Counted from the first letter of the stretch, positions 7,756 through 16,610 are shown. The stretch: 17,386 nucleotides of DNA from Bacteroidales bacterium UBA6346 (GCA_002438905.1 DJSA01000012.1:1-17386); one strand, 5' to 3'. The notes: generated by a model not told the origin, from the sequence alone. A program made the numbers and translations.

Positions 7756-9609
7756 ATGAAAATCACTAAAATTTTATCCATTGCAGCCATGACCCTCGCA
7801 CTCTTGGGGGGGGCAATAATGGCTGACTCCTGCAAGAAGGACAACAACCAGCCGGCGGAAGTCGAGAAGGGCAGTGTTGCCGGCATTGTCACCGACAACC
7901 TCAACACACCTATAATAGATGTGGAGGTTTCCATAAAGGGTACCGAACTCAAGGCAGTCACTGCCGTTGACGGTTCCTACACCATCGCAAACGTTCCGAT
8001 GACAAAGCAGACGGTACTTTTTGTCAAGGAGGGCTATGCCGAGGGTTCCTCTTCCATCACGGCCTCCTCTTTCAAGGATGGCAAGGCCACAGTCGATATG
8101 GTGATGGACATCGCGAGCGCGAAGATTACAGGAAAGTGCATCGACGCGAAGAATAACAACGCCGGAATGCCGGGAGTGACCGTGAAGCTCAACGGCGCGA
8201 AAGAGACTCAGACCGATGCTGACGGCATCTATGTGTTTGACGGTCTAACGATTGATGACTACAACCTCGTGTTCACCGCTCCGGGATGCGTCGATGTCGT
8301 GCGCAGCGTGAGCAAGGACCAGTTCGTGGGAGATTTCGTTGTGACTCTTGACGATGTGCGTATGGGCGCGAAGGAGATTCTTCCAGGCGCTACCGCAGAG
8401 GATCTTAGCAAGGTTGATGTATGGCACTACAACGAGTACCGCGGCGGAAAGAACGGCGATGACGGCACTCATTTCGATTGGTCAACCGACTATATGGGCA
8501 CCTTCACAAGCTGGTATGGCTGGCATGAGGAGCAGAATGAGGGGACCACGATTCAGATTCGCAACCGCGAGGAAGACGGTGACTGGAAGAATCCTGCCGA
8601 CCACGAGAACTTCGACTCCTATCTTGCCGGTAGAAAGTTGATTACAGTCGACAACTGCATTTTGGCCATCAAACACCGCACCCATGACGCAACCGAAGAT
8701 TCTCCTTGCCATTGGGGCGTGATGGTGATTGACATCAATTCCGCCGACCCTGTTGCAGAGCTCATCGGAGAAAAGCAGGAGTCTTATTATCCTGGAAATT
8801 ACAGCAACCCTGACGCTGTCTTCGACTTGTCGAAATACATTGGAAAGGAGGTAGTGATAGCAATCGGAACCTATCGTTGGGAGACCGGCAATTACTATAA
8901 ACAACTTGTTCTTCGTCGTCTTGCATTCGCTAAAGAGGCTCCATCGGAGTGGGGATATCTTCCTGGAGAGGCTGTTCCTGGTCTTGACGGCTACGAAATG
9001 ACTATGGAGATGCTTCGTTCAACCATGCCGGTGACCGAGTTCACTGAGTTTACCGGACTTCCACAGGACGGCTGGAAGTTAGAAATTGACGGGCCGGAGA
9101 AATACCGTGACGCTTACGCAGTTTATAGAACTGTCGGACATTTCGCCGGCTGGTGGTCATGTATGCCGATTCATAAAGACAATGAGCCGCAGGCCGTTGA
9201 GGGCTTTGTCATGAAGACCCGCGGTGGCGGAACAAGAGTCAGCACCACTGAGCCGGAGGCATATTTCTATGCAAAGTTCGCGATTGCTTCAGGTCGTAAC
9301 AATCTCAATCTTAAGGCTCGTACGTTCAGCTCTACGAATGCGACATTCTTCAAGCTTACCGCAATCACCGAGGACGGTGCAGTTAAGCATATCACTCCGA
9401 AGGCTTCTGTGGGCGAGGCTGCCTCTGACGGCTGCTGGAAGTTCTGCCACGAGAACGGCAGCGCTGATGATCCTGACGCTTACGCTACCTTCAACTACGA
9501 CCTATCCGAGTTCAACGGAAAGAACGTGGTTCTTGCTCTCGCTGTCTTCAAGGGAGAGGACAACGGTGACGAGAACAAGTTGAGCATCTACAGCATTTCA
9601 TTGAAATAA
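7756..9609 (+). CDS. Surface lipoprotein with two CarboxypepD-reg-like domains, probable glycan-binding protein
   Basis: Lipoprotein of 617 residues and first gene of the operon. The N-terminus is a signal peptide ending at Cys26 (MADSC, a relaxed Bacteroidota lipobox), followed by KKDN. Two carboxypeptidase-regulatory-like Ig folds follow, at about 38-118 (GSVAGIVTD ... DGSYTIANV) and 121-200 (AKITGKCID ... DGIYVFDGL). The remaining 400 residues look like two copies of one module: each copy ends in a matching segment, FDLSKYIGKEVVIAIGTY (356-373) and YDLSEFNGKNVVLALAVF (581-598), and each contains aromatic-rich stretches (YMGTFTSWYGW; HFAGWWSCM) suited to sugar stacking. No catalytic motif is recognised. 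From its position ahead of GH76 and SusCD I infer a surface glycan-binding protein. I do not recognise a named family for the C-terminal modules. Confidence 0.8.
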   Translation: MKITKILSIAAMTLALLGGAIMADSCKKDNNQPAEVEKGSVAGIVTDNLNTPIIDVEVSIKGTELKAVTAVDGSYTIANVPMTKQTVLFVKEGYAEGSSSITASSFKDGKATVDMVMDIASAKITGKCIDAKNNNAGMPGVTVKLNGAKETQTDADGIYVFDGLTIDDYNLVFTAPGCVDVVRSVSKDQFVGDFVVTLDDVRMGAKEILPGATAEDLSKVDVWHYNEYRGGKNGDDGTHFDWSTDYMGTFTSWYGWHEEQNEGTTIQIRNREEDGDWKNPADHENFDSYLAGRKLITVDNCILAIKHRTHDATEDSPCHWGVMVIDINSADPVAELIGEKQESYYPGNYSNPDAVFDLSKYIGKEVVIAIGTYRWETGNYYKQLVLRRLAFAKEAPSEWGYLPGEAVPGLDGYEMTMEMLRSTMPVTEFTEFTGLPQDGWKLEIDGPEKYRDAYAVYRTVGHFAGWWSCMPIHKDNEPQAVEGFVMKTRGGGTRVSTTEPEAYFYAKFAIASGRNNLNLKARTFSSTNATFFKLTAITEDGAVKHITPKASVGEAASDGCWKFCHENGSADDPDAYATFNYDLSEFNGKNVVLALAVFKGEDNGDENKLSIYSISLK

Positions 9610-9622
9610 CGAACATTTTGAT

Positions 9623-9668
9623 GGTATGGACAGTACCTGCAAAAGGGCGCTGTCCATGCCTTTCTTCT
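9623..9668 (+). terminator. Intra-operon terminator or attenuator hairpin
   Basis: GGTATGGACAG (9623-9633) pairs fully with CTGTCCATGCC (9650-9660), eleven pairs with one G-U. The 16-nt loop could fold further through CCT/AGG. The pyrimidine-rich tract TTTCTTCT (9661-9668) follows. This is a good intrinsic terminator 13 bp after the lipoprotein stop. Since GH76 follows on the same strand, it probably reduces rather than abolishes downstream transcription, unless GH76 has its own promoter in 9669-9730, where I see no clear one. Confidence 0.65.
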
Positions 9669-9730
9669 ATTATATGATAGGTAGGGAAACAACACCATCG
9701 TACAGACATAATCTTCATAGAATTTAGAAT

Positions 9731-11209
9731 ATGACAATCAATCGTTCCCCATTCATTTCTCTGTTAGGACTTTTTATCGCTGGATGCGTTTCGTGCAGCA
9801 GCCCTGAGAATCCCGTGAAGCCGGCTCCCGGCGGCGGGGAAACGGACAACCATGCAGAGAAAATCGAACTCGCGAGGCGTGACCTCACCCGCTCGATGAG
9901 TCTCGTCTCCGCTGCAAGGACAAACTATTTCTCCTCCGACGGAACGGCGATGTCGCGTTACTACAACCCCTACACCGGACTCAAGTCCTCGGAGAAGGGC
10001 AGCGTGTGGATGTTCACAAGCGCGATTGAGGCGGTGAACTCCGTACTGCACGGCCTCACTGCGCTCAGGGATGCGGGGGACGACAGCTTCTACAACAGTT
10101 ATTTTGCAGCCTACAGTTCAATGCTCTCCGAACTTGTAGAAAACCTCAAGTGGTACGAGGGCACATACACCCTGACTTCCTATACGCAGACGAAGGAATG
10201 GACGGTCTATGGCGTGGACCGTGCCTCAAGTCCCGGACAGGCTGCCGTGGAGGGGCGGATGAATGTCTATGACGACCAAGAGTGGCTCATCAGGGAACTG
10301 ATTGAGGCCTACAAACTTACTGGCGTGGAACGCTATCTCGAAAAGGCCGAGTACCTTGCCGGGTATGTGATTGACGGCTGGGACACGACTCTTGACTCCA
10401 ACGGCGTCGAGCACGGCGGCATAGTCTGGGGTCCCGGCTACTACACCAAGCACTCGTGCAGCAACGGCCCATTCGTCAGCCCGCTTGTCTGGCTGTCGGA
10501 GATCTACAGCGGCAAGTCAGACGAGGTTACCTACAGGTACATAGACGCAAACAAGGCGCGTCTTACAAAGCAGATGAACAAGGGCGAGTACTACCTCATG
10601 TACGCGAAGAAGGTCTATGACTTCCAGCGCTCTCGCCTCTACAGAAAGAGCACCGGCGTCTATGCAGATATGCTCGGTGCGAAGGGCTGGGGCGGCGACA
10701 ACATTGCCTACGAAACCATCGATGGCGTCAGATACCGCGGCCACAACGAGGAGGAGTCGGCGACCGGCGAGGCATATTCCTATAATTCCGGAACCATGCT
10801 CTCTGGAGCGGCAGACCTCTACCGCGTCACCGGCGAACAGGCATATCTCGATGACATGAAGTCCCTCTCCTCCTCCTCGTTTCTCTATTTCGCGAAGAAG
10901 TCCGCCGACCATCCTGGGTATTACGAGTATGCCATTGACGGCTTCAACAACTGGTTCAACGGGGTGCTCATGCGCGGATGGGTTGATGTGTCGCCGCACT
11001 ACGACAATGTCGCCCTCAACATAGGAACATTTCAGAGCAATCTCGATTATGCCTGGGATAACTACTTGAACAAAAGTATGTTGCCGACGAGCCTGCTCTA
11101 CGGATGGAACTCAGACAAGAGCAAGAATAGGGTCGAGGCGATGTTCACTTTCGCGTTCGCGGCGGAATATGCAGTTCTCGCCAAATGGCATTTGTCACAA
11201 ATTGAATAA
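9731..11209 (+). CDS. GH76 family lipoprotein, probable endo-alpha-1,6-mannanase
   Basis: Predicted glycoside hydrolase family 76 enzyme of 492 residues, an (alpha/alpha)6-barrel family with endo-alpha-1,6-mannanase activity, used by Bacteroides on yeast mannan backbones. The signal peptide ends in the lipobox IAGC (Cys19), with a Pro/Gly-rich spacer after it, so the enzyme is probably a lipid-anchored surface protein. The catalytic pair of neighbouring aspartates is Asp181-Asp182 in NVYDDQEW (178-185), followed by the usual LIEAYKLTG helix. Other family-like segments are GGIVW (229-233), CSNGPFVSP (243-251), the YNSG turn (351-354) and NGVLMRGW (410-417). Its place between a glycan-binding-like lipoprotein and SusC fits surface cleavage before import. 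The family assignment is by motif; the enzyme may act on another alpha-mannose-containing glycan. Confidence 0.85.
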   Translation: MTINRSPFISLLGLFIAGCVSCSSPENPVKPAPGGGETDNHAEKIELARRDLTRSMSLVSAARTNYFSSDGTAMSRYYNPYTGLKSSEKGSVWMFTSAIEAVNSVLHGLTALRDAGDDSFYNSYFAAYSSMLSELVENLKWYEGTYTLTSYTQTKEWTVYGVDRASSPGQAAVEGRMNVYDDQEWLIRELIEAYKLTGVERYLEKAEYLAGYVIDGWDTTLDSNGVEHGGIVWGPGYYTKHSCSNGPFVSPLVWLSEIYSGKSDEVTYRYIDANKARLTKQMNKGEYYLMYAKKVYDFQRSRLYRKSTGVYADMLGAKGWGGDNIAYETIDGVRYRGHNEEESATGEAYSYNSGTMLSGAADLYRVTGEQAYLDDMKSLSSSSFLYFAKKSADHPGYYEYAIDGFNNWFNGVLMRGWVDVSPHYDNVALNIGTFQSNLDYAWDNYLNKSMLPTSLLYGWNSDKSKNRVEAMFTFAFAAEYAVLAKWHLSQIE

Positions 11210-11219
11210 TATTGTATAT

Positions 11220-14200
11220 ATGAAAAGGATACTGATAATCGCGGTTTTTCTTCTTGCTGCTGCGGTCGGGCTGGATGCCCAGACAATAACTGTGAGCGGA
11301 ACGGTTGTCGATGAGTCGGCTCAGCCGGTGTTCGGGGCAAACGTCATGGTGAAGGGCTCAAAGACCGGAGTCGCGACGGACATGGACGGAAAATATGAGA
11401 TTCAGGCGGCCTCCGACGCCGTGCTGGAGTTCTCCTTCCTCGGATTCGCGACTAAAGACGAGAAAGTTGGCGGACGGCAGATCATCAATGTCGTGATGGC
11501 GGCCGACAACACCTGGCTTGAGTCGGTGGTCGTGGTCGGCTACGGCACTCAGAAGCGCGGTTCGCTCACCGGGGCCGTGTCCGGCGTGGACGGCGAGAAC
11601 ATGATCAAGACAAAGAGCGAGAACCCTCAGAATATGCTCACAGGACGTGTGCCGGGCGTTCGCGTGTGGCAGAAGTCGGCCGAGCCGGGGACATACAACA
11701 ACAGCATGGACATCCGAGGACTCGGAGAGCCGCTCATCGTCATAGATGGCGTGCCACGTTCGACCGAGGATTTCCAGCGGATGAATCCCAATGACATCGA
11801 GAACGTCTCCGTGCTCAAGGACGCTTCCGCTGCAATCTATGGCGTGCGAGGTGGCAACGGGGTTGTGCTCGTGACCACCAAGAAGGGTTCGGAAGGCAAA
11901 GCCGCCGTGCAGTACAACGGCTCGTTCACCTTCCAGATGCCCGCGACCATGCCGAGGCTCGCGGACGCGCAGGGGGCTATGACCCTCTACAACGAGATGG
12001 CACTGAACAAGTCCGACGGAAGCGGCTCAATAACCTTCACGAAGGATTTCATGAATCAGTATGCGGATGGCACACGCAAGGCAGCCGATTGGAACTCGCT
12101 CGTGTTTTCAGATATGTCCCCTCAGACCCAGCACGACGTGAGCATTTCCGGAGGAAACGGAAAGTGGCAGTACTATGTGAGCATGGGCTACCTCTATCAG
12201 GAGGGATTCTTCCGTTCCCGCGACCTCAACTACTCAAAGTACAACATCCGCTCGAACATCGATGCGGAGCTTGCCAAGGGACTGAAGTTCAACCTCAACA
12301 TCAGCGGAATCGCTGACAACCGCAGCACTCCGGACTCGGACGCGGTTTCCCTCATCCGCAACCTCTGGAAGCAGGGCGTGCTCTTCCCAGCATACGTCGA
12401 TGACGCGCAGACCATGCTCAACTACGAGGGGCTTGACCTCATGCAGAACACCGTGGCGATGATGACCCGTTCGGTTTCCGGCTATAAGGACTACCGCGAG
12501 AAGCAGTTCCAGTCATCGGCATCGCTCGAATATGACTTTGGAACCCTTACCGATATCCTCAAGGGACTGTCTCTCAAGGGAATGGCAAGCTATGACTTCC
12601 GCTACGACGACAACGAGTTCTTCCGCAAGTCCTACAACCTCTACGCGAAGGACGAGCTTACGGGAGAGTATGTCGCCAAGGAGTTCTCGGACCACTCCGA
12701 CCGCCTCACCCGTGAGAACTACACCAAGTGGCAGGCTCTCGGGCAGATTCTTCTCAACTACAACCGCACTTTCGCGGACAAGCACGACATCGGCGCTACC
12801 TTCGGCTACGAGGCCCAGAAGCGACGGGGTGACAACTACTACCTCATAGGCGACCTTGCCTTCAGTTCCCCGTACCTCACCGCGCTCAAGGACAAGACCC
12901 AATCAACCTTCGTTGACATCAATAGCAACATCGGCTCCTTCTATAACCTTGCCTATCAGGCTCTCATCGGCCGCGTGAACTACGCCTTCGACAACCGCTA
13001 CCTCTTCGAAGCCCAGTTCCGTTACGATGGCTCGTCAAAGTTCGCTCCGGGACACCAGTGGGGATTCTTCCCATCCGCGTCTGTGGGATGGCGCATATCA
13101 GAGGAGCCTTTCTTCAAGGAATGCGGTGCTTTGTCGTTCATCAACCAGTTCAAGATAAGGGCAAGCTACGGCTCGCTCGGAGACGACAGCGGCCTAAACT
13201 ACGAATGGATTTCCGGCTATGTCTATCCGGCTACCGGGACTGACGGCGAGAAGGGCTACTACAGCGGCTACGCGCCTGCCTACCTGCTTGACGGGGAAAT
13301 GGTCTATGGTGTGACCACGTCTCCGCTCCCGAACACGAACATAACCTGGCTCAAGTCAAAGACATTCAACATCGGCGTTGATTTCGAGGCGTGGAATGGT
13401 ATGCTCGGAATCACTTTCGACTACTTCCAGCGCAGCCGTGACGGCGTGTTCGGACAGAACACATCCTCGCTTCCTACCGTGGTCGGAGCCTCTGCTCCGG
13501 TCGAGAACCTCAACAGCGACAGAAACCTCGGGCTTGAGCTTGAACTCTCGCACCGCCACAAGGTCGGTGACTTCAGCTACGGTCTCACCGGAATCGTCAC
13601 CATCACCCGCCGCCAGAACCTCAAGGCCTACGGGCAGGGTCCTTACGGCAACTCCTACGACCGCTGGCGTAACGACAACCTAACCAACCGCTATCAGGGC
13701 ATCCAGTTCGGCTACGAGTCGGCGGGACGCTACGAGTCTTGGGAGGACATTTGGAGCTACGACATCTACAAGGAGAACGACATCCTTCCGGGCGACTACA
13801 AGTACCTCGACTGGAACGGTGATGGTGAAATCAACAGTCTGGACGAGCACCCTTACGCCTACGACCAGACTCCGTGGATGAACTACTCCCTCTCGTTCAA
13901 CTGCGCGTGGAAAGGGCTGGATTTCAGCATGCTGCTCCAGGGCTCGGCGCTCGGCTCCTATATGTACGATGAGCCTCTCTATTCCATCTGGGGTTCCAAC
14001 GGAGGCGGCGCGCTTGAGCAGTTCCTCGACCGCTGGCATCCTGTGGGCGACTACACCGACCCTTTCGACCAGACCCTCCAGTGGACTTCGGGACACTATG
14101 CGTTCACGGGACACTCCCCAGAGAAGAACTCCTCGTTCAATCGCGTTAGCACATCGTATCTCCGTCTCAAGAGCATCGAGCTCGGATACACGATTCCTAA

Positions 14201-14363
14201 GATCCGCAAGTCGTCCTTCGGTCTGAGGGTGTTTGTGAACGCATATAACCTTCTGACGCTCACGGGGATAAAGTATGTCGATCCTGAACACCCGGACACC
14301 GACTACGGAAGGATGTACCCTCTGAACAAAACCGTTTCACTCGGCATGAACCTGTCATTCTAA
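11220..14363 (+). CDS. SusC/RagA-family TonB-linked outer membrane transporter
   Basis: SusC-like TonB-dependent transporter of 1047 residues that imports oligosaccharides across the outer membrane with its SusD partner. The signal peptide is 1-20 (cleavage before QTITV). A carboxypeptidase-regulatory-like domain covers about 22-95 (SGTVVDESAQPVFGANVMVKG). The TonB-box-like VVVVGYGTQKRGSLTGAVS (103-121) opens the plug, which contains DIRGLG (164-169), PLIVIDGVP (171-179) and the family hallmark VLKDASAAIYGVRGGNGVV (198-216). The rest is beta-barrel, ending in a terminal Phe (LGMNLSF). There is no N-terminal STN domain, so it is not a transducer to an anti-sigma factor. The start is ATG 11220, 10 bp after GH76; a longer frame from 11169 would run into GH76 and add a non-signal N-terminus. 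The susD-like gene begins 6 bp after the stop. Confidence 0.95.
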   Translation: MKRILIIAVFLLAAAVGLDAQTITVSGTVVDESAQPVFGANVMVKGSKTGVATDMDGKYEIQAASDAVLEFSFLGFATKDEKVGGRQIINVVMAADNTWLESVVVVGYGTQKRGSLTGAVSGVDGENMIKTKSENPQNMLTGRVPGVRVWQKSAEPGTYNNSMDIRGLGEPLIVIDGVPRSTEDFQRMNPNDIENVSVLKDASAAIYGVRGGNGVVLVTTKKGSEGKAAVQYNGSFTFQMPATMPRLADAQGAMTLYNEMALNKSDGSGSITFTKDFMNQYADGTRKAADWNSLVFSDMSPQTQHDVSISGGNGKWQYYVSMGYLYQEGFFRSRDLNYSKYNIRSNIDAELAKGLKFNLNISGIADNRSTPDSDAVSLIRNLWKQGVLFPAYVDDAQTMLNYEGLDLMQNTVAMMTRSVSGYKDYREKQFQSSASLEYDFGTLTDILKGLSLKGMASYDFRYDDNEFFRKSYNLYAKDELTGEYVAKEFSDHSDRLTRENYTKWQALGQILLNYNRTFADKHDIGATFGYEAQKRRGDNYYLIGDLAFSSPYLTALKDKTQSTFVDINSNIGSFYNLAYQALIGRVNYAFDNRYLFEAQFRYDGSSKFAPGHQWGFFPSASVGWRISEEPFFKECGALSFINQFKIRASYGSLGDDSGLNYEWISGYVYPATGTDGEKGYYSGYAPAYLLDGEMVYGVTTSPLPNTNITWLKSKTFNIGVDFEAWNGMLGITFDYFQRSRDGVFGQNTSSLPTVVGASAPVENLNSDRNLGLELELSHRHKVGDFSYGLTGIVTITRRQNLKAYGQGPYGNSYDRWRNDNLTNRYQGIQFGYESAGRYESWEDIWSYDIYKENDILPGDYKYLDWNGDGEINSLDEHPYAYDQTPWMNYSLSFNCAWKGLDFSMLLQGSALGSYMYDEPLYSIWGSNGGGALEQFLDRWHPVGDYTDPFDQTLQWTSGHYAFTGHSPEKNSSFNRVSTSYLRLKSIELGYTIPKIRKSSFGLRVFVNAYNLLTLTGIKYVDPEHPDTDYGRMYPLNKTVSLGMNLSF

Positions 14364-14369
14364 GATATT

Positions 14370-16439
14370 ATGAAAAAGATATTTACAGCGATATTGTCCG
14401 TTCTTGCGGTGTGTTCGTGCAACATGGACATAACCCCGAAGAACATAGTCTCCGACGATGACATGATGGGCTCTCCTAAGGGAATGTCCATCTATATGGC
14501 GACGCTCTATTCCCACATGCCGTTCGAGGACTTCAAGTATATGGCGGCGTGGGGCTTCAATTTCAATGGATGGCTCGGAACCCTGGGGATTGACGGCTGC
14601 GGCGAGGCGATGAACCGCGACGATGTCTTTCGCACCTTTCAGGGCGAGGATAACCCGTTCTGGAGCAACGCCTTTGAGCTCATACACGACGCCAACCACC
14701 TCATCGAGTCCCTTCCGTCCTACAAGTCGAACTTCACCGATGCGGAATATGATTTCTTCATGGGACAGGGATATTTTGTCCGCGCATACGTGTTCTATCA
14801 GATGGCGCGTCGCTTCGGAGGCATTCCGCTCGTGACGCACACGATTGCATATCCCAATTCTTCCGACAAACTTGAGGTTCCCCGCTCTTCCGAGGAGGAG
14901 ACATGGGACCGGATTTGCGAGGACTTCGACACCGCTGTCTCACTTCTTCCCGCGACTTCGCTCCAGAGCGGTCTGCCGAACAAGTATGCAGCTCTCGCGT
15001 TCAAGGCCGAGGCCATGCTCTATGCTGGGTCGGTTGCGAAGTACAACGAGACGGTCACGAGTTCCGGACTCACTGGGGTCGGGAGTAAGACTGGGGTTCG
15101 CGTGATGGGATTTTCTAAGGAGACCTACCACGAGGCTTACGTACGCTATTTCTCCGAGGCTTACAAGGCTGCGCGCGAGGTGATGGAGTCGGGGAGATAT
15201 TCCCTCTACAAGAAAAAATGGGCGGCAGGAGACAAGGAGGCGATGTACCAGAACATGGTGGATATGTTCAGCGACCTTTCGAGTCCGGAGAACATCTTCG
15301 TGAAGGAATATCTCTATCCTTCTCTCACCCATGGACTTGATGCATATAGTTCTCCTTTCATCTTCCGCGACCCGCTCTGCTCCGGAAGCTGTCCTTCGCT
15401 CGACTTCGTCGAACTTTTTGACGGCTTTGACAGGTATGCCAACGGCACAATCCGCGTCACCGACGGGGATGACAACACCAAGGGGCATTACCTCATGTTC
15501 GACTCCACGATGGATTTCTTCAAGAACGCCGAGCCTCGCCTGAGGGCTTATGTGATTCTTCCGGGCGACATGTTCCGCAATCAGGAAATAGAGATAAGGG
15601 CCGGGGTCTATACGGGCGGCACGCCGGTGTCCCCGCTATGGAGCGACTACTCATGGAGCCGGGCTACCCTGAATTTCTACCAGAACCTGCCGCAATACAC
15701 CGGCACGCCCAAGACCCTTTACCTAAGTCCCCGTGCGCAGTCCGGGCAGGAAATCGTGACGCTTGACGACAATACGCAGATGACCGCCGCAGGGGCGAAC
15801 GGACCTTTCTATGACGTGAAGGACAACGAGGCGAACCTTTCCGGATTCTACCTGAGGAAATACCTCAATCCGGACCCGAACTACATCCGGGGCGAGGGCA
15901 AGTCCGCCCAGCCTTTCATCCTCATGCGCTATGCCGACGTGCTTCTGGCGGCGGCCGAGGCGGGAGTGGAGCTTTCAATCGAGGGTGTAGCCTCTCCGGT
16001 TGAGGGAGACAATATGCTGGACGTGGCGACCAAGGCAATCAACGACATCCGGGAACGCGCCGGGGCGGACCTTCTGACGGGAGGGCTTTCCGGCGATGAG
16101 GCCAGCCGCGACCAGGTGCGCCGCGAGCGCCGTAAGGAGCTGGCGTTCGAGCACAAGTCCAAGTGGGACATCCGCCGCTGGAGGGTGCAGCATGCCGAGG
16201 GGCGTGACGGCTTCTGGGGCGAGAAGCGCGATGCGAGCCGCTTCGGGAATGGCGAGAGCTACCGCCTACACGGTCTCTATCCGTTCTACAGCACGGCGGC
16301 GAAAAAGTACTTCTTCGACGCCAATTTCCAGATGGCACGCGAGATGGAACTGAAATATACTCCTAAGGACTACTATTTCGAGATTCCGCCTTCGGAGGTG
16401 GCGAAGAGCCCAGTCATTGACCAACAACCTAACCGATGA
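14370..16439 (+). CDS. SusD/RagB-family outer membrane lipoprotein
   Basis: SusD-like lipoprotein of 689 residues that forms the hinged lid over SusC and binds the incoming glycan. The signal peptide ends in VCSC (Cys17), followed by NMDITPKN, like the usual SusD mature N-terminus. The TPR-type core is recognised by FVRAYVFYQMARRFGGIPLV (136-155). C-terminal hallmarks are LMRYADVLLAAAEAG (positions 517-531, approximately) and VRRERRKELAFEHKSKWDIR near 583-602. It is longer than the common 500-600 residues of SusD proteins, with extra sequence in the middle (roughly 270-480) that probably forms the glycan-facing loops. It lies 6 bp after susC and is certainly in the same operon. The TGA stop at 16437-16439 overlaps an ATG (ATGA) that opens a 40-codon frame. 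Confidence 0.93.
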   Translation: MKKIFTAILSVLAVCSCNMDITPKNIVSDDDMMGSPKGMSIYMATLYSHMPFEDFKYMAAWGFNFNGWLGTLGIDGCGEAMNRDDVFRTFQGEDNPFWSNAFELIHDANHLIESLPSYKSNFTDAEYDFFMGQGYFVRAYVFYQMARRFGGIPLVTHTIAYPNSSDKLEVPRSSEEETWDRICEDFDTAVSLLPATSLQSGLPNKYAALAFKAEAMLYAGSVAKYNETVTSSGLTGVGSKTGVRVMGFSKETYHEAYVRYFSEAYKAAREVMESGRYSLYKKKWAAGDKEAMYQNMVDMFSDLSSPENIFVKEYLYPSLTHGLDAYSSPFIFRDPLCSGSCPSLDFVELFDGFDRYANGTIRVTDGDDNTKGHYLMFDSTMDFFKNAEPRLRAYVILPGDMFRNQEIEIRAGVYTGGTPVSPLWSDYSWSRATLNFYQNLPQYTGTPKTLYLSPRAQSGQEIVTLDDNTQMTAAGANGPFYDVKDNEANLSGFYLRKYLNPDPNYIRGEGKSAQPFILMRYADVLLAAAEAGVELSIEGVASPVEGDNMLDVATKAINDIRERAGADLLTGGLSGDEASRDQVRRERRKELAFEHKSKWDIRRWRVQHAEGRDGFWGEKRDASRFGNGESYRLHGLYPFYSTAAKKYFFDANFQMAREMELKYTPKDYYFEIPPSEVAKSPVIDQQPNR

Positions 16440-16492
16440 GGGCGCAAAAAGGCGGATTGCTGCGTTACGTGTCTTGCACTCCATCCTTTTAT

Positions 16493-16586
16493 CACCCTCA
16501 TCCGCTCAGTTTTTATTCGGCGGAATTTGATGAAATTGTTGAAAAACAGTTGAACTGAACTCTTGAAGAACAGCTGAGCGAGGGTG
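16493..16586 (+). repeat. Long-range inverted repeat downstream of the susD-like gene
   Basis: CACCCTC (16493-16499) and GCTCAG (16504-16509) are together complementary to CTGAGCGAGGGTG (16574-16586), giving 13 pairs with a 4-nt bulge in the left arm and a 64-nt loop. No U-tract follows, so it is not a standard terminator. It could shape the leader of the next gene or limit read-through. The flanking part of 16440-16641 holds no other recognised site except the tandem repeat. Confidence 0.4.
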
Positions 16587-16610
16587 TTGAAGAATATTTG
16601 AAATTATTGA
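16539..16610 (+). repeat. Three imperfect 24-bp tandem repeats
   Basis: Units start at 16539, 16563 and 16587. They begin TTGAAAAACAGTTGAA, TTGAAGAACAGCTGAG and TTGAAGAATATTTGAA; the first 16 positions agree at 13 for units 1-2 and 13 for units 1-3. The second half of unit 2 has diverged and is the right arm of the inverted repeat. Each unit carries two TTGA words 11 bp apart. The repeats end about 30 bp before the start of the DUF3823 gene. Confidence 0.6.

Noticed and set aside
11169..11219. SusC start at 11169
   Set aside because: It would overlap the GH76 gene and put 17 residues before a perfect signal peptide starting at ATG 11220.
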